DNA of 64,000 nt from Fremontodendron californicum. Lineage: Eukaryota; Streptophyta; Magnoliopsida; Malvales; Malvaceae. Made by a program: the position numbers and the translations under genes. The notes under the pieces were generated by a model. The model was not told the DNA's origin. It saw only the letters and a list, made by a program, of their open reading frames with translations, and did no database searches. Below, piece after piece: positions 54,929 through 64,000 of the stretch. Position 1 is the stretch's first letter. Every line of letters begins with the position of its first letter. The DNA lies in contig JAULJL010000010.1 in NCBI GenBank assembly GCA_030761205.1, positions 1,617,001 to 1,681,000 of the forward strand, read 5' to 3'.

Positions 54929-56564
54929 CTGCCTGAAAATATGCTACTTGTCCCTGGAGAATATATATATATATATATATATATGTGAAGCTGAATAGCT
55001 TGAACCCAATCATTGGCATTTGATCACCAAGTTATTAACACGTTCAGTTAGTATGTCTTCTGATTTATATAACTTCTATCTTTTCCTTTAACAGTACTGA
55101 GTTGAAGGTTTAAGCTCCCAGTCGGCCAGTCCTCCCTAACCTTTTTCCTGCTCTCTGATGTGTATGAGAAAGAAGAATGCGATTGGATTACTTCTTATTG
55201 AGTTGCCATGGACTCTTAGAAGAGAGAAAAAAAAAAATCACATGTAATATAACAAAGTAATTCAATATCAGCATGTTCTTCATGTGCATTTTTATGCAGT
55301 TTATCAACTTTTTGTTTACTTGTATAATTGATTTGTTATGGAAAGTGTACTTCTGAACTATTTTAGAAATGCCCTTCTCTTTGTTTAGTTGGTATAAGGG
55401 TTTCGAATCGTGTTCTCTTTAGGATTATGTATTAGGATCACTCATCAATTATTGATTCAAATATTCGAATGATCATGCATCATTGAGACAAATAGCATCA
55501 ATTATTGAGCCATATACTCGGATGCCCTTTTGTTTTTCAATGCATTTGAACTATATGTTCATTTATCTACATTTAAAATAATAAAAAAAAAAAAACACAA
55601 GAAAAAGAGAAAGAGACTTAACATTAAATGTCACTAGCTTAGACTTATCAATCTACTATATATGCAAGTGATATTGTCTAGCATTTTCCAAATTTCCAGC
55701 ATATCTGCACCGTGAAAGAATCTCTCAACTAGGACAAGTCTCCTTCAATCCATAGCACCGTGAAAGAATCTCTCAACTAGGACAAGTCTCCTTCAATCCA
55801 TAGCTTTGATGGGGCCAACTAGTCAAATGGTTCTGTTTTAGATGCTAATGTTGCATTTAACAAGAACATAGATAGAAAAACCAGGACTGCCAGGTGCCAG
55901 CCATGTATAATATGGCCCCGAATGGAATTATTTGTAACTCGAATTTTTCAAATTTCGAAACTACAATAACTTGGCTTGAAAAACTCTTACCCATGTAAAA
56001 TGGGAAATTATAAAGAATGGGATTTATGATACCTATTAATCATGTTAGTATCATAAAAACCCGTCAAATTCCGTTTGCCCCGGCTTTAATTCTAGAGGGA
56101 AAATAGATGACTTTTTATGGTAGGGTTGGAAGCATCCGAAGGTACCATGCTTAATGGGCTAAATGGAAAGTTGGGGAAGAAAAAGGGAAAAAGATCTGCA
56201 TACATAAAATTTTGCTGACATTTTTTCTCTCTCTCTTTTGAGAAAAGTGATTGTAGTATATAATGGAACATTCTTGTTCATCGTGTTATGGCCTTATGGA
56301 ATGTTTTTTAGTGGGAAAATAAGTGCTTGACAATGTCTCTAATTGGGGACTGTATGTTTCAGAATCATTTGCAGATGTCTTCTTTAATGAAAAATCCTGA
56401 CAGTGCGATTCCTAGATGTTTTAGTGGAAGAACTAAGAAGTACTACAATATTGATGTGTTTCCAAAGTTTCTAAGAATTGTAATATATCAGAAATTAAAA
56501 GGAGAAGAATAGTTATTCTAAGGATTTGCTACTTAATTTCAAGTGTTTCGAAGAAAAACCTTTC
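54929..56564. other. Intergenic DNA between the LEA-like fragment and ZHD
   Basis: (TA)n at about 54960-54984. A perfect 48-bp tandem duplication lies at 55707-55802. A SINE-like A/B-box arrangement near 55385-55420 is too weak to call. No gene is seen; the ZHD 3' untranslated region should lie at the right end. Confidence 0.45.
55707..55802. repeat. 48-bp perfect tandem duplication
   Basis: The unit starting GCACCGTGAAAGAATCTCTC and ending TTCAATCCATA occurs at 55707-55754 and again at 55755-55802 without a mismatch. Confidence 0.92.
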
Positions 56565-57647
56565 TTACATTTGCTTTTTCTTCATGGCTTGTTTATTGTT
56601 GTGCATCCAAACTTTGAAAACCTGTCTCTTTACTCCCACTTGAGCACAAAACTGCTGCACTTCTTGCTCATCTTGCTTCTGGATTTTCCACCCCAACTTC
56701 TCAGCAAATTCCATCATCTTATCTTTTTGCTCTTGACTGAACTTTGTTCTGAACCTCTTCCTTGATGACTGTGGATGTGATGATTGCCCTCCTGCATTAG
56801 AATGAAACATATTCAGATCTTCACTTGAGGACTCCGCCGGACCGCCACAGCTTCCACCACCAAAGTTCATCATTACAGGTGCAGTTGGCATGGTGGAAGG
56901 ACTAGTAGATAATCCAAGGGAAAATATTTGTTGATGAAGAGGGATTGGTTGTTGAAGATGAAGCTGAGAAGAAGGATGTACAGTTCTATCTCTTCTTGTA
57001 TTATTTTTAATGGGATTATAGGTATAATAACAGCTTGGTGCATATTGTGATTCCCCATTGATTTCTTTCCTATGAAAATTCCTGTGGCATTCACAGGCTG
57101 CACATTTCAAGGCTTCCAGGCTGCCTTCTTCCCCACCACTTGGCATGAATTCTCCACAACCATCCACAACATGGCCGCCCATGCTGGCTGCATGGTTCTT
57201 CAAACATTCTCTATATCTAATCAAAGGAGTAGAGCTGAAAGTTGTCGATGTTGGACCAGCTGCTACTACTACTGGTTGGCGCTGTGGTGATTTTAGGCTG
57301 CTTGATCTGTTAGCTGTAGCAGTTACTGTTCCACTGGTGGTTGCTAGTACTGGAGCTGAAACTGGATCTGTGTCTGGTTCTAGATCTCTTCTGGGCTTGT
57401 TTACTTGGTGGTTTGGATTCAATTCAGGGTGGTAAAGAGGGTAGTAATTTAGGGTTTGAGGCGGGCTTGGATTGAGGATTGGTGATTTGTCGCCAAGAAC
57501 AGTTTGATCACTTCTTCTTTCTCCTACAGTTGAATTTATAGGTGCAGAAGAAGAAAAGACTTTTGAGGAAGAATCCCTGTTGAGTTGATTATTATAACTA
57601 AAAGAGCTTGGCATCCCCATTTCCTTATCTTGGCCTCTCAGTTCCAT
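56565..57647 (-). CDS. Zinc-finger homeodomain (ZHD) transcription factor
   Basis: Plant-specific ZF-HD factor; members dimerise through the N-terminal zinc-finger domain, bind AT-rich sites through the homeodomain, and regulate development and stress responses. Single coding exon, 360 residues. The ZF-HD dimerisation domain is at about residues 143-196, beginning RYRECLKNHAASMGGHVVDG with paired CxAC/CxCHxxFHR ligands. The homeodomain lies at about 296-357 (KRFRTKFSQEQKDKMMEFAE, VFKVWMHNNKQ). Pro/Ser/Thr-rich and Gln-rich linkers fill the rest. The MELRGQDKEMGMPSS start and overall layout fit the group of Arabidopsis ZHD8-ZHD10, but the exact orthologue is not assigned. The start at 57645-57647 is the only suitable ATG after an upstream T-rich leader. 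As is common in this family, the coding region is intronless and leader introns may be present. Confidence 0.94.
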   Translation of the reverse strand: MELRGQDKEMGMPSSFSYNNQLNRDSSSKVFSSSAPINSTVGERRSDQTVLGDKSPILNPSPPQTLNYYPLYHPELNPNHQVNKPRRDLEPDTDPVSAPVLATTSGTVTATANRSSSLKSPQRQPVVVAAGPTSTTFSSTPLIRYRECLKNHAASMGGHVVDGCGEFMPSGGEEGSLEALKCAACECHRNFHRKEINGESQYAPSCYYTYNPIKNNTRRDRTVHPSSQLHLQQPIPLHQQIFSLGLSTSPSTMPTAPVMMNFGGGSCGGPAESSSEDLNMFHSNAGGQSSHPQSSRKRFRTKFSQEQKDKMMEFAEKLGWKIQKQDEQEVQQFCAQVGVKRQVFKVWMHNNKQAMKKKQM

Positions 57648-59049
57648 TAACTCTGATTTTTTTTTTTTTTTTTTTTTTCTAATGTAAAACCTAGATCTAA
57701 GTCTTGATCTCAGCCACCCTTTATTAGACTAAATATACTATTAAGTAATATGTTTCTTTTCAAACCCATCATCATCATGGAACTGAATAATCAGTAGCTA
57801 ATTAACCCCAAAATTATTCCCTTCTCTCTTATTCTGACTTCGACGTTTGAGTGCTATACCCACCACCAACTCGTTTCACTAAACTTCCATTTTTCCTGTT
57901 CCTGAAGACGTAAGCAAGTACTTGAGCAGTGTACAGACAAATAAAATCTTTGAGAAACTAAAAAAAAAAAGAGATTAATTTTATATAAATACAACCATGA
58001 AATGATAAAATAGATTTGGAAGCTCTAATAGGGAAATGGGACTATACAAATATATGGGGCCCTTAGCTGGTAGCCTGGTAGTACTACTAAAGTTTTACAA
58101 AGAACTTACCTTGATTGAGATCACTGGTTAGTTTTTTTATGTAAGAATTCTCTAACTGTACTGTCAGCAGTTCCCTGAGGTTATAAAACCAAGCCAATGC
58201 AAAGAAACTTGTTTTAAGCATAGATTAAGGATGGAAAACTTGAATCTTAAAAACTGTAAGCAAAGGAAAAACAAAAGAGAAGAAGTTAAAAGAGTTTTGT
58301 TTCCTACTCACCCATCCAAGCCCGTAAAATCCATCTATCGAAGGAACAGGTTGGGTTGGTTTCTACTCAAAAACCAGTAATGACTATTAGAGACTGGTGA
58401 CACTGAGAGATCTACTACTCTTGCAGAACAACCGACAAGGCCATGTTAGTTCTCTCAGAGCCTGCTACAATGGTCCAGCTTCTAATTATTGCGAAACTGT
58501 TATCTTTTCTCCTCTCTGCAAACTCTAAACAAAACCCCCCAAATGAATAATAAGTTAAATGTAAAATTTTATGTTCAGGACAGTAAGCAAAGGAAGAGAA
58601 AAGAAGTAAAGAACAGTACTATAGAGCAACAAAATATTAGTATGTCTTGAGAACTGACGTTGGCTTGTTTGCTTGGAATCTTCCTGCAACCTCAAATTCC
58701 CACACTAAAGGCAGTTTTGAGATCAGGTCTTTGAGATTTGTACATCATCAGTGATCGGACACAAATTAAACCTCAATTCCAGAATCTATTAAACATGGGG
58801 TTAAGCTTAAGCATAAGATAATCAGCAAAAACGAAGCGAAACAAAAGAGAGAGGAAGAGAGGAATTAAAGTGCGGGAAAGCTGGTCCAATACACTGCACT
58901 TTTCCTTTTAGTGTGTGTCAGATTCTCTATCTCTCTTTCTTTCTTTCTACGACTCTCTCTCTCTGTCCCTCTACTTGAAGCCTGTTTTTCTTTTAGGTGC
59001 GCCCTGCAGCAATTTTATTTTCTGCAACTCCACTAGTATTTTCCTAACA
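57648..59049 (-). promoter_or_regulatory. ZHD leader/promoter region
   Basis: On the minus strand a strong splice donor AAG|GTAAGTTC occurs near 58112 and another (GGGTGAGTAG) near 58314, suggesting one or more introns in the 5' leader. CT-rich tracts at about 58925-58965 fit a leader or promoter. A T run of about 21 bases lies just before the start codon. Confidence 0.4.
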
Positions 59050-59161
59050 ATGGTTTTTTCTTTTTCTTTCTGGTCAGATAAATTGTTTTAATCCCAAATC
59101 AGACTATGGTTTTTTCTTTTTCTTTCTGGTCAGATAAATTGTTTTAATCCCAAATCAGACT
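59050..59161. repeat. 56-bp perfect tandem duplication next to a transposon
   Basis: The unit beginning ATGGTTTTTTCTTTTTCTTT and ending AAATCAGACT occurs at 59050-59105 and again at 59106-59161. The second copy ends exactly at the left target site of the Harbinger-like element. Confidence 0.92.
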
Positions 59162-59163
59162 AA

Positions 59164-59939
59164 GGCTTCATTTGGATGGACGGTACGATTGATTTCGGTG
59201 AGATTAAAATTAATGATTGCGGTAAGATTAATAACTGTAGAGGTGAGATTGAATACTGTAAAGGTGAAATTAAAATCAGCGGTGAGATATGTGTTTGGAT
59301 TCAAACGCAGCGGTGACCGTGAAGTGAATTATAATAAGAAAGAAAAATGATCATTAAAAATATTAGATTAAAATGTGTATATATATAATAAATAATTAAA
59401 AAATATTAAAATTATATTTATAACAATAATAAAATATATATTAAAATATAATAATTAAAATTATATTTATGTCAAAAAATAAATTAATAAAATAAATATT
59501 TTTAAATTTTTAAAAAATAAAATATATTTTTTGTATTTTGTATTATTTATAATTACTTATTTTTAATTAATCATATTAAATATATAATACTAAGATATAT
59601 GTTTATTAATTTATTATATAATAATAAATTTATTAATTATATTAAATTAAAAATTATTTCATTTTTAAATAAAAAAATTAAGTATTAAGGATAAAAATGT
59701 ATCTGCACTGTTCATATACAATAAAAATGCAAGGGCAAAGTTGGAAAATGTCCTCTCATCGGAGGGCATTTTAACCCATTGAAACTTGAAGCTCCCGTGG
59801 ATAAAAATAGCACCAACACGATGAAATACTGTTTACAGTGCTAGTGCAGTGTTATCCAAACACATCAGCAAATGCGATTGGGATAAAAAAATACCCCAAC
59901 CACACCAAACTGATGCAAACTAGGCAACCAAAGGAGGCC
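59164..59939. mobile_element. Tourist/PIF-Harbinger-like element with TAA target duplication
   Basis: Terminal inverted repeats GGCTTCATTTGG and CCAAAGGAGGCC; the trinucleotide TAA flanks both ends (59161-59163 and 59940-59942). TAA duplication with GGC...TTTGG termini is typical of Tourist-like elements. About 776 bp, AT-rich inside, no transposase frame. Confidence 0.75.
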
Positions 59940-60061
59940 TAAAATGTAAAGCCTTATACAATTTCATTGACTGCCTTCAAAATTAGTATCAATGACAGGA
60001 CATCAACGAAACATGAACCCAAACATTTTACATCAATCGAGCCAACCCCTCGTGACCTAAA

Positions 60062-60249
60062 CTATATTGCTTCATTTTTTTTATTTTTTTTGAAGTATTC
60101 GTATCCAATATTCGTGTTCAATGCATATTTAAATATGGATATAAAAATATAATCTTCTAAGAATCCTCCAAATACATAAATAAATTAAATATACTCATGT
60201 GAACACAAACTCGTGTCCGACACTCACATTCGAATCCTAATAACACAAG
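60062..60249 (-). mobile_element. MITE family 1 copy
   Basis: Starts CTATATTGCTTCATTTTTTT, contains TCCTCCAAATACATAAA and CTCGTGTCCGACACTCACAT, and ends CGAATCCTAATAACACAAG. Confidence 0.7.
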
Positions 60250-60617
60250 CCTAACGAATGACTTTGGCTAGTCCATTTCTCTTTTCTCACTGCTATTGCC
60301 TATTGATATTATTCTTGCTGGGCTTTATATTATTTTATTGGCATGGCATGGCATTTTTTTTTTTTTCTCCAACACACATCGTTTTTGTGCTTATAGGCGT
60401 AGCTACTTTGTTTTCTTGGTGATAAGAGTATTTCATGTTAGCCAATACAAAGATGTAGCTTTTAATTGATTTGCACTTACTCTTTCCACCTCTTTCTGGG
60501 TCATGCTTTTCTTTACTTACAAAACTCTCTTTTCTTTTCTTGTTAATTACGATTCTATTATTGTACGAGCGTTTGAGAGTAAAATTATGATTGTATTATG
60601 TGTTAATGCGATTAAGG
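60250..60617. other. Intergenic DNA, no gene seen
   Basis: AT- and T-rich, with nothing recognisable. Confidence 0.45.
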
Positions 60618-61022
60618 TGTTTAAATGGTCGGTTCGATTAATAATAGAATCAAAATTTTATTAACTGAATTAATCCATTTTTTATTTATTTTAATCGTTA
60701 ATCGAACTGAATAAAAATATATATAAATTAATCTAACCGAAATTATTTCTGTTAATTCAATTAGTTTTCGATTGATCGAAATAAATATCAAATTTATTTT
60801 ACAACCTATTTTTAATACATAATTTTATATATCCAACCAAAATAAGCTAATTGTACTCCATCCATAATAATATATCCAACCAACCAAAATAAAAAAGCAA
60901 AACATAATAAAATTATAAAATTCAAATATAAAACATACTAAAACATAATAAAATCCTAAATTTAAATTTCGTTTAATATTGTTAATTCAGTTACTTTTGA
61001 TTAACCAAATCGAATTGGTCCA
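60618..61022. repeat. Unclassified repeat with GGTTCGATTAAT / TTAACCAAATCG ends
   Basis: Words such as TCGGTTCGATTAAT, AATCGTTAATCGAACTGAAT and GATTAACCAAATCGAATTGG recur in both orientations. This style is common in plant repeats. Its class and limits are not clear. Confidence 0.4.
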
Positions 61023-62063
61023 CTATAATAATAACTATAATAATCCCAGAACAGGTTTTTTTTTTCTTCCTCTTTCAAATTTGAATTTGCACTACGTTTA
61101 AAGTGAGAAAGTGAGATAAAAAAGAAAAAGCATGAGTTTTCTAAACCAAGGTCCATTACTGGTCCACCCTCTAACTCTAAGGCCAGCTGAACATCCTCGT
61201 TTGGGATTAATTTTCTGTCTTTGTATTGCCATTACCCAAAAGGGAGTGCTCATCATTCGCATTAAACGTTATCAAGAAATAAAATAAAAATTACATTTAA
61301 ACATTACTTTTATTAAATTAAAAAATAATATATTATATATATATATTTATATAACTTTAATCAGTATTACAAGACATTAATTCACATTTCACATAAAATA
61401 TATAATACTTAGTAATTTAAGACTCTTATCATCCAAAATTTATTTTCATGTTTCTTTGCTGTCTCTGACCTGACTGACACAAAAGCTTTGTTTTGTATCA
61501 CAAATTAGGAAACACTATGTTCACATGTGTCTGCATAATCTTTCTGTTTTACTTAGTATTTTATTAGGAAAACTAATGGCCAGGGTTTAAGTTTGAAACA
61601 ATATCTCGTGGGCTACTTATCTCTGAAAATTAACCCTAAAATTATTTTAATTTATCTAGGGCAGTGGCACCCTATTTTGTGAGCTTGGAAAGGGAACAAT
61701 TTCCAAGCAAAGGATTAATTAAAAGAATAAAGATCAATTATTAAACTATATACTTGTCTTCTTAATTATAATAATGCATGTAATTATATTGGAAACGTGG
61801 CAAAAGCCAAGCCAAGTGTCTCTGAAACTTTCTTCTTTGGGATTCCCTCAAATTTTTAATTTGCAGTCGTCATTTTCCCTGGAAAATTTTGTGGTGGTCA
61901 CATAAGCTAGAAGTTGTTTGTTTATCATAATAGGCAAGATCTATGGTTTAATGCTCCTTGGGTTTGCATGTGTTTTAAGAGGAACCTTTGCTTTGACTTC
62001 GCTCTTTTACATGCAGTAACGAATTTTAATATTTAATTTTGAAGGGATCAAATAAAAGATTAA

Positions 62064-62094
<31 letters not shown>

Positions 62095-63299
62095 TCATTT
62101 GAAACTATAACAAAATTAGCAAAAAAATATATCAAATTTTTTGACTAATTACAAAAATTTTAACATTACCAATGCATATAACAATAAGATTATATAAAAT
62201 ATTTTAAAAAATAAAATAACAATCCTAACAAGAATCTTATCAAGAATCTTATTACTTTTGCTTTATAAGAATGTTGACTTAAGAAAAAAAGTGAATTTAT
62301 AAAAGTTAAAAAACTGAAGATAAAAGTTAGCATAACTACTAACCAACAAAAGACGATCTTTGGGTGTCTTACTAGGATCTTTATTTTTAAACTTGATAAC
62401 TCAAACAGCAAACACAAGTTACAATCAAAGTCGATTGGATTTGGAGCCGAAAAATAAAAGAAGAAAAGCTACAAGAAAGTAACGGCAACTAGCAGTAAAA
62501 AGAAAATTTTGATTATACAATATTTTGTTTAAATCTTATTAAAGCTATAAATTTAGAAAGTTAATTTAAGTTAACATGATTTTGAATTAATATTTATAAC
62601 TCTGGCAAGACGGTCGGCCACTGTTTACATGGACCACCGTCTTCCATGGGCCACTTGATTTCTCAAGAATTTTTATTTTAAAAATAACTTTTTTCTATAA
62701 TTCGATTAGAAGTATTTTTAGGTTTCCGTTTATACTTAATCTCATTTTTTAATCATCTTAAACATGTACTTTTTCACATATGAGACTTTACTCTTAAAAT
62801 AATAAAATACTTCCGTTTGGGTTTGTTTTTAGATAAATTATTGTTATGATGGTTAATTTAATTTGAGCCTATTAAAATGATAAAAGAATATTTATTATAT
62901 TCAACAATCACCATATATTAGAATAATATTATATATCTTTCCTTTTTATTTATAGCGATCAATAATCTTTCAATTTATATTGCAATAAAAAAATCAAACA
63001 AATGGTCTTGGAAGTTTTTTTAATATTGTTGTTTATGGGTCGAGTGAGATCAAGCCTACTTGTCCAAGACTCGACTCGTTGAATTCAAAAATTTTATTTT
63101 ACTGTTTAAAATATATAAAAAAAAGATTTATATATTTATATATATATATATATATATATTTATAATTAAATTTAAATAAAAAATAATTTTTTATTAATTA
63201 AATAATAATTCAAACCGAATTAAACTGAATCCAAACTTAAAATATTATATTTTAAATCCAATATGATTCAAATTAACTCCGTTAAATTAAAAAAAATAA
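61023..63299. other. AT-rich intergenic DNA; no gene supported
   Basis: (TA)n tracts at about 62069-62092 and 63137-63160. The minus-strand frame at 62190-62417 is hydrophobic low-complexity and rejected. No recognisable gene. Confidence 0.45.
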
Positions 63300-63483
63300 G
63301 GGTTTTGCTAACGAATGTCCTTAAGGCACTCTTTAAGGTTAATTAATATGCTATTTATAAAAATAACATTGTATTAAATGTAAAAGTTGACAACTTTATT
63401 CATCATTTTGAATGCATTGATTTAAGATATTATTATATTTAGTAACCTTAAAGAATACTCTTAGGGCACTTGTTAGCAAAATC
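63300..63483. mobile_element. MITE family 2 copy
   Basis: Ends GGTTTTGCTAACGAATGTCC and its near complement GGGCACTTGTTAGCAAAATC, with GGCACTCTTTAAGGTTA matching the inner terminal repeat of the 16176 copy. About 184 bp. Confidence 0.8.
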
Positions 63484-64000
63484 TAAAAAATAATTCAATC
63501 TTTAGATATGTATTAAAGTCAAAAAAATTTAAGTGTTTTTTAAAAAGTCAAATCAATAATCAACATACTCAATAGTTAATTTCATGTGAAATTATTGATA
63601 ATCTAGATTTGCCGACTACTTATGTATTATTCATAGTAGGAATCGAATAATGAAGTTTGCGGCTTTGCGCTAGCTCTTGGTCTTGCAGCCTGCTATGAAA
63701 ATGTCTGTCGTTTATCTTTAGATAAGATAGAAAGAAAGGAAAAAAAAATATATAATAAATAATCCTAAAACTGAAAAGTTTTCTCAATTAATTTGATGTT
63801 TGGGCTGGTTGGCCTTAAAATGAAGACAAGGAAATCAAGCTTTAGATTATGGGCTTTTCCTCAGTCATATAAAAAACTGCACGCGCGCGGATACGTGCAT
63901 GATTTGAGGTGGCGGAGTTGACGTTTTTGCATGTGGAATCCATCAATCCGAACAAAAGGTTCAAATTGCTTTTAATTTTGCCTTTTACCCACTCACCTCT
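63484..64000. other. Right-edge intergenic DNA
   Basis: AT-rich, then a less AT-rich part near 63860-63930 (GCACGCGCGCGG). No gene is seen before the window ends. Confidence 0.4.

Noticed and set aside
55385..55450. Possible SINE with A- and B-box-like words
   Set aside because: Boxes are weak, no tail and no target duplication found.
63640..63710. Possible SINE on the minus strand (TTCGATTCC-type B box)
   Set aside because: No tail or target duplication, and the A box is poor.

Overview
This is nuclear DNA from a flowering plant, most likely a core eudicot of the rosid type. The intron-rich genes have typical GT-AG junctions, the intergenic DNA is very AT-rich and full of small transposons, and the predicted proteins belong to land-plant families. 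A more precise placement (for example Malvaceae) is only a guess from the overall feel of genes and repeats. No prokaryotic, organellar or viral gene cluster is visible.

Genes from left to right: a chloroplast-type alpha/beta hydrolase (minus, truncated by the left edge); the cytokinesis-type Qa-SNARE SYP112 (plus); a tubby-like F-box protein (plus, with a GC-AG intron); the APC/C subunit APC10 (minus); an HBI1/BEE2-type bHLH factor (minus); the U-box/ARM E3 ligase PUB5 (minus); a small RADIALIS-like SANT protein (plus); the mitochondrial AAA ATPase ATAD3 (plus); a broken or partial LEA-like gene (plus); and a zinc-finger homeodomain (ZHD) factor (minus). Exon junctions were reconstructed by hand and the reading frame was followed across each splice. 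All full genes close cleanly except the last exon of the HBI1-like gene.

The space between genes is mostly mobile DNA. One short terminal-inverted-repeat family (CTATGTT...AACATAG) occurs nine times in both orientations, two of them in introns. There is also a second small TIR family (two copies), a Tourist/Harbinger-like element with TAA target duplications, a foldback element built on a 20-bp minisatellite, a non-autonomous Helitron carrying a 650-bp inverted repeat, three tRNA-derived SINEs, and a decayed RTE-type LINE. A complete 4.47-kb Copia element downstream of ATAD3 has LTRs that read as identical and a 5-bp target duplication. Its gag/protease frame is open, but most of its integrase, RT and RNase H is lost or broken. 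A tRNA-Asn relic lacks one side of its anticodon stem.

Functionally the genes are independent single-copy plant genes, not an operon or cluster. SYP112 and APC10 both act in cell division; HBI1, RADIALIS-like and ZHD are growth or developmental regulators; TULP, PUB5 and APC10 all belong to ubiquitin ligases. I see no evidence that they form a coordinated system. The most informative oddities are the defective but apparently recently moved Copia element, the tRNA-Asn relic, the GC-AG intron, and the splice conflict in the HBI1-like gene.
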